Assembly (NCBI RefSeq): GCF_001635455.1
Contig: NZ_LWEH01000011.1
Span: 1 to 64,000 of the forward strand
DNA from: Vibrio sp. HI00D65
GTDB lineage: Bacteria; Pseudomonadota; Gammaproteobacteria; Enterobacterales; Vibrionaceae
Length of the DNA stretch: 64,000 bases
Direction: 5' to 3'
Under the pieces are notes generated by a model that did not search any database, was not told the DNA's origin, and saw nothing but the letters and a program-made list of their open reading frames with translations. A program made the translations under genes and the position numbers. Shown here piece by piece: positions 26,848 through 35,420 of the stretch (position 1 is the stretch's first letter; every line of letters starts with the position of its first letter).

Positions 26848-27258
26848 TCATGCACCACAGCTCAGGGCAAGTTCTCTTAATACTCTTTCCTCAACGTTTG
26901 TTAAGCCACCTTCAACTTTTTCTAATTGGTGCACTATGATTCGAGGTGACAGTTTAAAGGGTTTCGATTTGAGCACTTCGCGCACTCCATGCTGTATCAG
27001 TTTTTCAGCAACATAAAAGTCAGCAATAAAAGAACGTGGATGCGAAAATGGGTTAATGACCTGAATGCCTGTGCCGGACTGCAACCTAGCCTCTGAACCA
27101 ACACTTTTAATCAAACTTTTTGTACCTGGTGTTTCTACTGCCAAATATGGCTCGTACTCTAATTTTTTTCCATTTCCTATCGTTTGAATGACTATTTTCC
27201 TTTCACTCAATTCCACTAATAGATCATTAGAAAACAGTTTTCTAATAAACATACTCAT
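26848..27258 (-). CDS. MreB-like N-terminal half protein in an integron cassette
   Basis: 136 aa. Resembles the first half of MreB: FSNDLLVELSERKIVIQ corresponds to the MFSNDLSIDLGTANTLIY start, FIADFYVAEKLIQHGVREVL to VIADFFVTEKMLQHFIKQV, and LSPRIIVHQLEKVEGGLTNV with EERVLREL to PRVLVCVPVGATQVERRAI. The phosphate-binding loop DLGTANT is replaced by ELSERKI, and everything after residue about 136 of MreB is absent, so ATP binding and filament assembly as in MreB are unlikely. It begins 34 bases after an attC, in cassette position. A dominant-negative or decoy action on cell shape is conceivable but only inferred. Confidence 0.7.
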   Translation of the reverse strand: MSMFIRKLFSNDLLVELSERKIVIQTIGNGKKLEYEPYLAVETPGTKSLIKSVGSEARLQSGTGIQVINPFSHPRSFIADFYVAEKLIQHGVREVLKSKPFKLSPRIIVHQLEKVEGGLTNVEERVLRELALSCGA

Positions 27259-27291
27259 TACTCACCTTTGAGTGAGGTAGTCAACTTAGCC

Positions 27292-27390
27292 ATTTAACGC
27301 CACGTTCAGGTGCGCCAACCGTGTGCCATAATGTGGAGCGAAGCGAAACCGGCACGCGTTTGGCTTCACTCTTAAACGTTTTGTTATAAC
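27292..27390 (-). other. attC recombination site (VCR-like, 99 bp)
   Basis: On the minus strand it opens GTTATAACAAAACGTTTAAG, close to the V. cholerae repeat start, and closes GGCGTTAAAT. The inner arms GCCAAACGCGTGCC and GGCACACGGTTGGC pair almost completely. Its R'' end contains the stop codon of the upstream cassette gene (27384-27386), as is usual. It is the best attC site in the window. Confidence 0.82.
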
Positions 27391-27809
27391 CCGACCGCTT
27401 TTTCTAACTCTGACTTTGTGAAGAGAGGGCTAAACTTAAGACCCAATTTTTCTAAGTTCTCTCTGCCACTACCTTCTCGGTCAATTACACAAACGACATT
27501 ATTGACAATAGCACCACGAGCACGTAATTCGTTAACTGCGTCAATTATTGCTCCACCCGAAGTTACAACGTCTTCAACAATCAAAAGTTCCTGATTGTCT
27601 ATTCCGCCGCCCTCAGCTAACTTACACGTACCATACTCTTTAGCTTCCTTGCGGACGAATAAAACTTGCTTTTGAATTCTTAAAGAGAGTGCCGTAGCTA
27701 TTGGAATTCCGCCCATTTCAAGACCAGCCAATTGGTCAAAACTTGAAGGCAAAACACATTCCAAGTGCTCTGCGATTGCTTGTAAAACTCGTGGGTTCGA
27801 TTCAAACAA
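27384..27809 (-). CDS. Orotate-phosphoribosyltransferase-like cassette gene, 5' truncated
   Basis: 141 aa from a TTG; the open frame continues back to a TAG at 27831 through EYFDKYLFESNPRVL, which is the OPRT substrate region normally preceded by about 30 more residues. The PRPP-binding loop ELLIVEDVVTSGGAI and the strand VLFVRKEAKEYG are intact. OPRT makes OMP in pyrimidine synthesis. The N-terminal loss makes activity doubtful. It is the last recognised cassette gene upstream; its stop lies in the attC at 27292. It is additional to any chromosomal pyrE. Confidence 0.72.
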   Translation of the reverse strand: MFESNPRVLQAIAEHLECVLPSSFDQLAGLEMGGIPIATALSLRIQKQVLFVRKEAKEYGTCKLAEGGGIDNQELLIVEDVVTSGGAIIDAVNELRARGAIVNNVVCVIDREGSGRENLEKLGLKFSPLFTKSELEKAVGL

Positions 27810-28252
27810 GTATTTATCGAAGTATTCTGTCTAGTATCTTAATGACGTAAACAATACATCTTTTTTTCTATGAATAACAATACTTTAAGTTCTACAGTTC
27901 CGTGCCTACATCACTAAATACAGATTTTTTCTGTAAAGCATGAATTGATAAGCAAAATATGTTCCAGCCTGATGTACGAATAAGTGTTAGACGATTTGCC
28001 AGCAAGCTGTTGCCACAATAGTTCTCATGCTTAATTCATACGTTCTAAACACACTTTGGGGCAAAGAAGTGTTTGTCGAAATGGGCGTCAGCACGTCTTT
28101 GGACATATGCTTGTTAAACCTTGCACTCTAACTCATACCTATCGGATTAAGGAAAGTATGGCAAGCAATCACAATATGCAATCTAGTGACACGTTATGCT
28201 TTTTGATACTATCAAACATCTTAAAGTTTAGTTTGTTAATGGGATTAATAGC
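27810..28252. other. Intergenic stretch with a 36-bp repeat copy
   Basis: Holds the second copy of the 36-bp element (28070-28105). No attC could be recognised upstream of the OPRT-like gene. The rest is AT-rich without supportable features. Confidence 0.45.
28070..28105 (+). repeat. 36-bp element, copy 2
   Basis: See copy at 25538. Followed by CTTGTTAAACC, which fits a GTTRRRY motif, but no partner RYYYAAC with pairing arms is evident. Confidence 0.45.
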
Positions 28253-28603
28253 ATGAGACGAAGGAAATCAGATTTGCATTTGATTTTAATATTATTAGTT
28301 TTTCCAGTGTATCTGTATGTCTTATTTGTAAAATTTATCGGTAGGCTTTTTAATCGGAAATTAAGTGATGAGGTTGCTTTATTATTTGGTTTTATTCTTC
28401 CTATTAGCGTTATTGGGGGAGGAATTGTTATCCAAGAAAAGTTGCAAGCCCATCCAGAAGTAAGTTTGGATTTTATTCAAACAGATGCTAAATCTTTGTC
28501 TAAAGATGAAAAAGTGTCCATTTGCCATGCCATAAATGGATACTTGGACTTAAGTTTTGATTATGAAATTGATGGTGATCGTGTAATTGAAAAAGTGGCG
28601 TAA
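28253..28603 (+). CDS. Hypothetical two-helix membrane protein
   Basis: 116 aa. A basic start (MRRRKSD) is followed by two hydrophobic segments (LILILLVFPVYLYVLFV and LLFGFILPISVIGGGIVI) and a soluble tail of about 50 residues (LDFIQTDAKSLSKDEKVSIC). It has no close Shine-Dalgarno. No family recognised. The tail may once have continued into the frame at 28639. Confidence 0.45.
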   Translation: MRRRKSDLHLILILLVFPVYLYVLFVKFIGRLFNRKLSDEVALLFGFILPISVIGGGIVIQEKLQAHPEVSLDFIQTDAKSLSKDEKVSICHAINGYLDLSFDYEIDGDRVIEKVA

Positions 28604-28638
28604 CTAAAGAATCATTTTGTGATTTTAAGTATATTAAG

Positions 28639-28977
28639 GTGAAAACAGCTGAAATTAAAGAGAAGAACCTAAACAGTTGCTACCAACTTACTAAAGCACA
28701 AATTAACCGAGGCGGTCAGCCGACTTACACTGAATATAATCCACAATTTTCCACTTATAAAGATGGAATGATATATTGGAGATGTGATCATGGAGGTAGG
28801 CGAAAAAGCACGATAGTTCATACTAATCAAAGTCAATACAGTATTTATAGGTATGAGATTCAACCTGATATTCTATTAGTTAAAGCTAACGAACGTTTTT
28901 CTACTTTTTTAAAAGTAAGATACTTCGTTCAGTGCAGCTTAATGGTAAGGCCACTGATTATGTTCAGAAAGGCTTAA
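28639..28977 (+). CDS. Hypothetical protein or gene fragment
   Basis: 112 aa from a GTG start with AAGG immediately before it. Contains DGMIYWRCDHGGRRKSTIVH, which looks structured, while the last 20 residues change in character as if after a frameshift. It lies 35 bases after the membrane-protein gene. No family recognised; it may be a broken piece. Confidence 0.3.
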   Translation: MKTAEIKEKNLNSCYQLTKAQINRGGQPTYTEYNPQFSTYKDGMIYWRCDHGGRRKSTIVHTNQSQYSIYRYEIQPDILLVKANERFSTFLKVRYFVQCSLMVRPLIMFRKA

Positions 28978-29651
28978 AAATAAGTAATAGTTGGCAATTT
29001 AATCAAACCCCAAACTTAATTGATAACTTTAGCAATCTAAAAGATAACAGCTAGCGTTTATCGCACTAACCATAGCGCCTATTATCTGAATTACGATTTT
29101 GATGGCGCTTAAATGTCCTTTGGGAGAACTTACAGTTAGTAATCATTTAAGTGTTGTACGTAGCGGTAGTTAAAACGCTGCCGTTTAGATTACTTTTGGG
29201 AGATACCGAACGTATCAAACACAACCATTGGACAAAAACCATTTTCGGAAAATCGAACATTAGCAAAACATTAATAACTTAAGGTATGGCAAAGTGAAAA
29301 AAGCCCACTTCCAGAGGTTGAGAAAGTGGGCGAAAGAATACAACACAATAAAGCAGAGTTTGCAGATACAATATTTCATGCATCTATGCTAATATTTCAA
29401 CGGGTTATCTATGACCAATAACTCATATTTGGACAATTATTTGCTAGTGCTTTTGCTAAATTAACAAACCATTAATAACCACAGGTATGGCAAGTCTACT
29501 TGTGAAGAGCTAGTGCGATGAGTAGTATCGCACTAGCAAAAGTATTGGTTTAGGTACGCACTAAGTGCAGTTACGTTAAATGCAATGCTTAACTGATTGT
29601 AATATGAAAAAATCCGACTTCCTCCTCACCACCTTTAATTTAGGCGTTTGT
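28978..29651. other. Intergenic stretch with a 34-bp direct repeat
   Basis: No gene. Two copies of a 34-bp sequence lie at 29259-29292 and 29460-29493 (about 85% identical, same orientation), each preceded at 20-40 bases by a TTGGACAA box (29229, 29439). The remainder is unassigned. Confidence 0.45.
29259..29493 (+). repeat. Pair of 34-bp direct repeats, 201 bp apart
   Basis: Copies at 29259-29292 and 29460-29493 share the core CATTAATAAC and the end AGGTATGGCAA, with 5 mismatches in 34. Both sit in non-coding DNA just before the alpha/beta hydrolase gene. Confidence 0.5.
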
Positions 29652-30404
29652 ATGAAATACATTTTAACGATATTCATTTCAATACTACCGATTGTTGTAA
29701 GCGCAGAAAACATTACCATCCGAGACTCAGTACGAGATCGCTCTATCCCGATAGAAATTAACTTTCCCATAGAATATGAAAATTGCACTCACCAAAAACG
29801 TTGTCAGGTTGCATTTGTAAGTGCTGGTAATCGCGTACCATTTACAAAGTACAAATTCATAACAAAAAGCTTAAATGAACATGGATATATGACTGTTTCG
29901 ATAGATCATGAACTTCCTAATGATCCTCCACTTTCAAAAACAGGTGACTTATACCAAACGCGTATAGAGAACTGGAAGAGAGGGGCGAAAACTATAAAAT
30001 ATCTTAAAGGAAAATTAGAATCTCGCTTCCCAACCTATGACTTTAACAAGTTAACTTTAGTTGGTCACTCTAACGGAGGCGACATTTCAGCGTGGTTTAG
30101 TAATGACAATAACGATTATATTCATCAACTAATAACGCTAGACAGCAAGCGGGTGTCGTTACCTAAAAATAATAACATTAGAGTTCTATCAATAAGATCA
30201 CCAGAATACCCTACAGCATTAGGTGTAATACCAACAATTGAAGATCAGAAATTATATGGTATCTGTATTGTGGATATGTCAGCATCAAAGCATATGGATT
30301 TTACCGACTTTGGCGTCGATAGAGTTCAAAAAAAAACCATCAAAACAATGTTGGGTTTCCTAAAAAATAAAACTTGCACAACCTTAAGATCGGAAATCGA
30401 ATAA
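29652..30404 (+). CDS. Exported alpha/beta-hydrolase-fold protein
   Basis: 250 aa from the ATG at 29652, chosen for the signal peptide that begins there (MKYILTIFISILPIVVSA). The nucleophile elbow GHSNGG is clear, preceded by the usual strand NKLTLVG. A loop Asp-containing strand and a late His in ASKHMDFTDFG complete a likely Ser-His-Asp triad. The substrate is unknown; size and elbow fit small secreted esterases or carboxylesterase-like proteins. It is a single gene in repeat-rich accessory DNA. Confidence 0.7.
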   Translation: MKYILTIFISILPIVVSAENITIRDSVRDRSIPIEINFPIEYENCTHQKRCQVAFVSAGNRVPFTKYKFITKSLNEHGYMTVSIDHELPNDPPLSKTGDLYQTRIENWKRGAKTIKYLKGKLESRFPTYDFNKLTLVGHSNGGDISAWFSNDNNDYIHQLITLDSKRVSLPKNNNIRVLSIRSPEYPTALGVIPTIEDQKLYGICIVDMSASKHMDFTDFGVDRVQKKTIKTMLGFLKNKTCTTLRSEIE

Positions 30405-31053
30405 AACCATTCAATGTTGGTAATGAAGAACATCAAAAATCGGTGTTCATTATTCCTATTATGCTAAATGTGTGAGTTTGCTATCAAAAACAGCCCTCAG
30501 ACGCCTCGAGCGCTCATAGCGAAGATTTTAGACACTTGTTAAAGGTCATCTGCTGCCATAACGACTTGTAAGTTTGTGACGCTTTCAAAGCGATTTACAG
30601 GGCAAAAATTAGCAAATTCATTTGAGCTAAGAACCGCACTCTAACACCCATTTTTTCTTTGTGAGTGTTAGGTTTCAGATGAGTTCTATTTGGTCAAAAC
30701 ACACTCGCATGTGAATAGAGACTTTTTGGCGAAACCAATTTAGGGGCACAACTGAGTTAAGAAGTGCAACCTGTGAAGTGTGATCACCAAGCGATTCTGT
30801 CGTACCTTAACTACCAAGCGACTTTGTCGTTAGCCTAATTACCGAGGGGAATTTCGTATCAACACGCGCACTAAAATCAACCTCCACCAAGTAGAGGCCA
30901 GTGAAAGATGAATAGAATCCGAAATATGACAGTTAGGACCCTATTCAAAGTGAAGCCTTCAAGCTTAAGGAAACAAAGCCTTGAATCCATATAGAATGTA
31001 TTTATAGTTAGTGGTTAGTAAATCTCATTGAGAAAAAACTTGGGATAGTGACA
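30405..31053. other. Intergenic stretch carrying 108-bp repeat copy B
   Basis: Holds the repeat at 30741-30848 and a small hairpin CTAACAC/GTGTTAG at 30641-30671. No gene is supported. Confidence 0.55.
30741..30848 (+). repeat. 108-bp dispersed repeat, copy B
   Basis: 104 of 108 bases identical to 25422-25529, no gaps. The internal tandem units are better preserved in this copy. It lies before a GT2 gene in the same orientation as copy A. Confidence 0.8.
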
Positions 31054-31770
31054 ATGAATGTAAAAAAAATATCAGTTATAATTCCTGCCCACAACGAAGA
31101 AGGCTACATAAGAAGCTCTATTGAATCGGTTATAAATGCAAGCAGAAATATTAAGATTGAGACCGAGATAGTTGTCGTTTTAAATAACTGTACAGATAAC
31201 ACAGAGTCTATCGCAAAGTTTTATGATGTCACCCTAGTTAAGGAAGAAACTCCAAATATATCAAGAGTTAGAAATACAGGCATAAAAAATGCCAGCGGGG
31301 ATGTTATCGTTACTCTCGATGCAGATAATACAATGGATCCAGGCGTATTAGCTGAAGTTGTTAGACAATTGGAAACAGGTAAGTATATTGGTGGTGGTAT
31401 AATTGCTCGTCCTGATAGATATTCGGTAGGAATATTAATAACAGCTTTATTAGCGATTTCAATTATCTTTCTGAAAATGAGAGTATCATTAGTTCTTTTT
31501 TGGGCCAAAAAGAAAGATATTGAGAGAATAGGTTATTTTGATGAAGATTTGTTGATGGCTGAAGACATTGATTTCGCGCTCAGATTAAAAGAGTTAGCCA
31601 AGAGAAGAAATTTGAAATACGGGACAATAAGTAGATCTAAGGTTACGTGCTCTACAAGAAAGTTTGACCAATTTGGTGACTTTTTTGCGCTTAAGCTAAA
31701 TTTCAAAGAGTTACTTAAAGGTAAAAACAAAGAGTTATCAGATCGATACTGGTATAAAACTGGAAGGTAA
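31054..31770 (+). CDS. Family 2 glycosyltransferase
   Basis: 238 aa from ATG 31054 (an in-frame GTG lies two codons earlier). GT-A fold: N-terminal SVIIPAHNEEGYIRSSIESV, then VVVLNNCTDNT, the metal-binding DxD-like VTLDADNTM, and the acceptor-site motif LLMAEDIDFALRLKEL. A hydrophobic stretch (ILITALLAISIIFLKM) may touch the membrane. It transfers a sugar from a nucleotide-sugar donor; the acceptor is unknown. It stands alone, outside any polysaccharide cluster, and is flanked by repeats, pointing to horizontal origin. Confidence 0.83.
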   Translation: MNVKKISVIIPAHNEEGYIRSSIESVINASRNIKIETEIVVVLNNCTDNTESIAKFYDVTLVKEETPNISRVRNTGIKNASGDVIVTLDADNTMDPGVLAEVVRQLETGKYIGGGIIARPDRYSVGILITALLAISIIFLKMRVSLVLFWAKKKDIERIGYFDEDLLMAEDIDFALRLKELAKRRNLKYGTISRSKVTCSTRKFDQFGDFFALKLNFKELLKGKNKELSDRYWYKTGR

Positions 31771-31779
31771 ATCAACGGT

Positions 31780-31934
31780 CATCTACATACCAAGCCGTTA
31801 ATCATTTACTTCAAAAAGATACCCACCCGAACAATTTTCGATTCTCATGCAAAACTCTAGAGGAGCACGGACTAATCATGCCCAAGAAAGTGGACTTGGA
31901 TTGGTATGTAAACATAACGCCCAAGGGATTTTAG
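31780..31934 (+). pseudogene. C-terminal fragment, possibly a winged-helix protein
   Basis: Open frame without start, reading STYQAVNHLLQKDTHPNNFR, then TLEEHGLIMPKKVDLDWYVN and ITPKGF, stop. The composition and helix pattern look genuine. It partly abuts the GT2 stop in another frame. Family uncertain. Confidence 0.25.
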
Positions 31935-32140
31935 ATGGTGCTGTCTTGGCTAGACTGAAAAGGTGGAGCTTTACTGTGCCGGTATATTTGATGTGCGCTT
32001 TCAGAATTTAGAACACCTACTTTCAATTACACGTAACTCATCATTGGACATTTATCATTTAGCCATACACTCTTTGAGAAACTGTCATATGTTATTTTTA
32101 CAAACTCAAGTGTGAATAATAAGTTACAAAAATTGATTTA

Positions 32141-32479
32141 TTATTCTTTTGGTTTTATGGCCACTTCATTCACAATAAATTGTTCCTGAGCTAGAAAATT
32201 GAAGAGCTTCTTCAGAGCCACGTTAAAGTCATTGTCGGTCTCGCTGGAGCACACTTTCTTTTTCCACCAAAAGCGAAATTGACTATTAACCATTCCCTTA
32301 GTAATCGATTGAATGTCTCTCGCATCGGTATAGTCACATAGAAAAATAATGAACAGGTCAACAATCATGGTATGTTTATTGGCTGTTTTCTTGGTGTATT
32401 ACCTAGCGAGAAAAGTATAGAAGTCTTCATGCAAATCAGTGAGTGAGTCTCTAGATGGCTGAGTTTCTTGTTTGTGGGC
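32141..32479 (-). pseudogene. Broken core-binding (SAM-like) domain protein
   Basis: Minus-strand frame with one internal stop: SLTDLHEDFYTFLAR, stop, then YTKKTANKHTMIVDLFIIFL, ITKGMVNSQFRFWWKKKV and ALKKLFNFLAQEQFI. The pattern resembles the SAM-like core-binding domain of tyrosine recombinases and related stand-alone proteins. The 5' end is missing and a TAA interrupts it at 32399-32401. The 3' end is intact. It could be read from ATG 32368 as a 75-aa peptide. Confidence 0.4.
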
Positions 32480-32538
32480 TCATAGGTGCCCTTTAAGTTC
32501 TATTAAGTTCATACCTTTCCAATTCTGTGATTTTTATA

Positions 32539-32745
32539 TCAATGCAATGCATTCTTCGGCTCTTCAGAAATGAAATACCCTATGCCAAACTCTGCGATAT
32601 CAGATTCGAACTGAGGGCAAGCCTCTTTATCATCATCGAAGCGTTGCTCATACACAAACGAGGACTTGGCTTGTTCTTCAACTTCCAGAATCCAAGTCGC
32701 TTCATCCTCACCTCTATAAATCTCTTTACAGTTTTTTTTCGCTAA
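32539..32745 (-). pseudogene. C-terminal fragment of an unidentified gene
   Basis: 69-codon open frame with no start codon, preceded by a TAG. Reads NCKEIYRGEDEATWILEVEE, then QAKSSFVYEQRFDDDKEACP and FGIGYFISEEPKNALH, stop. It is acidic and protein-like. The opposite-strand frame of similar length is an artefact of it. No family recognised. Confidence 0.35.
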
Positions 32746-32926
32746 CTAAACGAAGGGGGGATAACCATGCAAACGCTTGGCATTGCCAGTTAAGCTAGAA
32801 AAACACTTTGATAAGGTCGGGAAGCCGACCACCAACAGCTAAACGGGGTTGGTGTGGATGTAACTAAAAATTGCAACTCCATGCTGATATAATCCATTCA
32901 TTGAAAATCAATATGCAATTCGAAAA

Positions 32927-33626
32927 ATGACCTTTATTACAGCTGGTAAAAACCAGTGCTTAAGTCTCCCTGAAACCATAAAAATTTCTCATCTTAACTA
33001 CGAAAAAAGTAGCTACCGCAGGGAACTCTTTGATGAGCTTGGCGTTACTTTTCCTGAGTCGTTAAATAAGGCGGTGGATAAACGTTGTGCTGAGTACTTA
33101 GCTGGGCGTTATGCAGCTAGTAATGCATTGCTAGAACTAACTGAACAGAGATATTGTATTTATCCTAATCAAGATCGATCACCAAACTGGCCGATTGGTA
33201 TAACGGGATCTATCTCGCATAATAGTTCACAAGCGATTGCCGCTGTTGCGTCAAGCGAAGTTCATCCTATTTTGGGTATCGATATTGAAGAGTGGATTGA
33301 CGCTGAGGTTGCCGATGAAATTGGAAAAGAAATACTAATTTTTGAAGAATATCAAAGGTTAGGGGAGTGTAGGCTTTCGTATCAGCAAGAGGTAACATTG
33401 ATTTTTTCCGCAAAAGAGCCTTTACAAAGCGCTTTATCCTACGGTTAAACGGTTTTTTAGTTTTGAGTATGCTTCTGTAAATAATACTGACTGTGAATTA
33501 GGGTGTTGCACTATTTCGTTAGAAAAAAAACTATCCGAACAATGGCAGAAAGGAGCGAGCTTCAAAGTAAGGTTTTCCACAAGTATAGAGGGAGTCGTTA
33601 CTTTTCTTTGGGAAAGCTTACAATAG
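32927..33626 (+). pseudogene. 4'-phosphopantetheinyl transferase (EntD-like) with frameshift
   Basis: The first frame (to 33448) carries the EntD-type motifs: CAEYLAGRYAASNAL, GITGSISHNSSQAIAAVASS and GIDIEEWID with the metal-binding Asp-Glu. At about 33421 the frame breaks inside the catalytic motif: FSAKE is followed in a shifted frame by LYKALYPTVKRFFSFEYAS, where a normal gene reads FSAKESLYKALYP. The shifted frame then runs to a TAG at 33624. A 2-base loss at the GAG-AGC junction would explain it. EntD activates carrier proteins of siderophore synthetases. The gene is dead unless recoded. It is the lone remnant of such a pathway here. Confidence 0.82.
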
Positions 33627-33873
33627 GTCCAGACGTCAAACATCACCCCGACAACCGTGAATCACAAGAGCTCTTTGTGTGTGGCAACACTGACAATACA
33701 GATATCATTGGTACTCTAAATATTTTAAAGCAGGAATTCCGCTTGCTGGACTGTGGAGAGTAGGCATTAGCCACTTGATGAATCAGGAGTTTGCACCTAA
33801 AGCAATTTAGTGTGAGCCATATAATGGGAATTCCCTAGCGACTTCGCTAGGGGAGAATGCCAACAAATATTAG

Positions 33874-35055
33874 TTACGGTATTTGTACAAATACGCCTTG
33901 TTCTTTTAAAAATGGAGAGCGTAAAACCAATATCGTTACTATTAGAAACATTGTAAGAGCAAAAAACCAAGCTAACTCTATACCTAGCCAATCAGAAAGA
34001 AAGGCAAGAAGTATAGTTGAAAAAACAGAAAAGAAAATAAACAACCTTTCATTGTATGCCATTGCATTACTTATTCTTCCTTTTGAAGTGTAATTCATAA
34101 TTAATGTATTTCTCATTACTCTAATATAAGAGTGGCTTAAAGCTAAAATAAATAACATTACATATAAAGAATAAATCCCTACATTTAAATAGGGTAGAAG
34201 CATAGAGAGAACAATTAAAGAAGAAAAGCAAATATAGTGCTTCTTAAAATCTTCTATTGATTGAGGACTAGCAAGGCTACCCACTATAGCTCCTAATCCA
34301 TAAGGGATAACCATGATTCCAAAATCACTTGATAACGCATTAAAAGAGTTGAACAAAGGGGGGTATAGTACATTTAATGAAACAACTAAGACATATGGCG
34401 CAATAGTTAAGGTGATTATTTTATTATTATCCCCACATTGAAAGCCCGAAGTGTAAGCATGCTCCAATTTATTGCGATGTTGGGGGGTGTTGACTGGCTT
34501 CTCATTCTCAATCCAAAACGAAATCATTATAGAAGCAATAAAACAAATTAATCCGAACGAACAAACATAAACAAGAGAGTCATCACGAATAAATATATAC
34601 GCGAACCCTCCAGAGAAAACAGTAATTCCTTGTCTAACAACCTCAAGTCCCTTATTGGCTTTGTGTATCACGCCATCTCTAAACTTACGCTTAACATAAA
34701 TACTACGCACAACTTGATCCGCAGTCTTTACCATAGTGAGAATTGCTGTTGCCAGTACAACCAAAGTCAAGTGATAAAAAACAGGTAAACTCTTGATATC
34801 TGGGTAAGTTATAAGGAATAAACATACGAGAGTGCCCAAGGTGTATATGCCAATTAATACTAATCTGGACCTATACTTATCAGAAAGTCTACTGATATAA
34901 GGGAGGGCAAAAAAAGAAAATATATAACCAGAAACCAAAACATATGAAAGGTACATGGAAGAATCAAAGATATTTTCTACGTACCAAGAAATGGCCGTAA
35001 TAAAAACAGAGATAGCAACACCTGAAGTAAATGATGAGAAAAATATGTAAAACAC
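33874..35055 (-). CDS. MFS transporter
   Basis: 393 aa, about 12 transmembrane segments, with the loop-2 motif SRLSDKYRSRLVLIG (a variant of GxxxDRxGRR). Fits small MFS exporters such as those linked to siderophore release (substrate not shown). It starts at a GTG (35055) with AGGAG just upstream. That ribosome site lies inside the last codons of the truncated LDH2-type gene, so the two are coupled. Low GC like its surroundings. Possibly the surviving exporter of a decayed metallophore locus (inference). Confidence 0.82.
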   Translation of the reverse strand: MFYIFFSSFTSGVAISVFITAISWYVENIFDSSMYLSYVLVSGYIFSFFALPYISRLSDKYRSRLVLIGIYTLGTLVCLFLITYPDIKSLPVFYHLTLVVLATAILTMVKTADQVVRSIYVKRKFRDGVIHKANKGLEVVRQGITVFSGGFAYIFIRDDSLVYVCSFGLICFIASIMISFWIENEKPVNTPQHRNKLEHAYTSGFQCGDNNKIITLTIAPYVLVVSLNVLYPPLFNSFNALSSDFGIMVIPYGLGAIVGSLASPQSIEDFKKHYICFSSLIVLSMLLPYLNVGIYSLYVMLFILALSHSYIRVMRNTLIMNYTSKGRISNAMAYNERLFIFFSVFSTILLAFLSDWLGIELAWFFALTMFLIVTILVLRSPFLKEQGVFVQIP

Positions 35056-35056
35056 C

Positions 35057-35404
35057 CTAACTCCTAAAAGAAAAAATCATAGTGGAATGTGATGTTATTT
35101 TTTTATTTTTAGCAGCTCCTTGTTGCTTAACGATTTCGTTCAAAGCAACATAACCTAGAACACCACTTGCGTCATATAGTTCTGTTATCTCGTTTTTCAA
35201 CAGCTGTATTGGCGATTTTTTTGGGTATTTATGTAATTGGTCGATTATCCACTTAACTCTAACCAAACCGTGAGAAGTTACACCGCGCTGCTCAGAGTAA
35301 AGCAATTGCTCTGTTAATTCGTTTGCTTGTTTATCTGAAAGCTGCGCGTCAACAAATATTTTTTTGACGACGCTTTGTAATAGCTCTATGGCTATTTTCT
35401 TCAT
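35057..35404 (-). pseudogene. Truncated LDH2/MDH2-family dehydrogenase
   Basis: 115 aa, while the family is usually 330-350 aa. The N-terminal pattern is clear: LSDKQANELTEQLLYSEQRG then VTSHGLVRVKWIIDQL (the ERGVxSHGxxR motif) and ASGVLGYVALNEIV. After residue about 96 the sequence is unrelated (KNKKITSHSTMIFSFRS), indicating an internal or 3' deletion. Full-length members are NAD(P)-dependent 2-oxoacid or imine reductases. It is inactive as it stands but may still provide the translational lead-in for the MFS gene. Confidence 0.75.
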
Positions 35405-35420
35405 AATATTTTTCTCTTTT

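Larger units (their letters stand above)
31771..32926. other. Debris region with three coding fragments
   Basis: Contains fragments at 31780-31934 (+), 32141-32479 (-) and 32539-32745 (-), listed separately. The rest shows no supportable features. Confidence 0.5.

Noticed and set aside
30641..30671. CTAACAC...GTGTTAG as a short attC
   Set aside because: Only 31 bp, below known attC sizes, with no inner arms. It is a simple hairpin, possibly a weak terminator.
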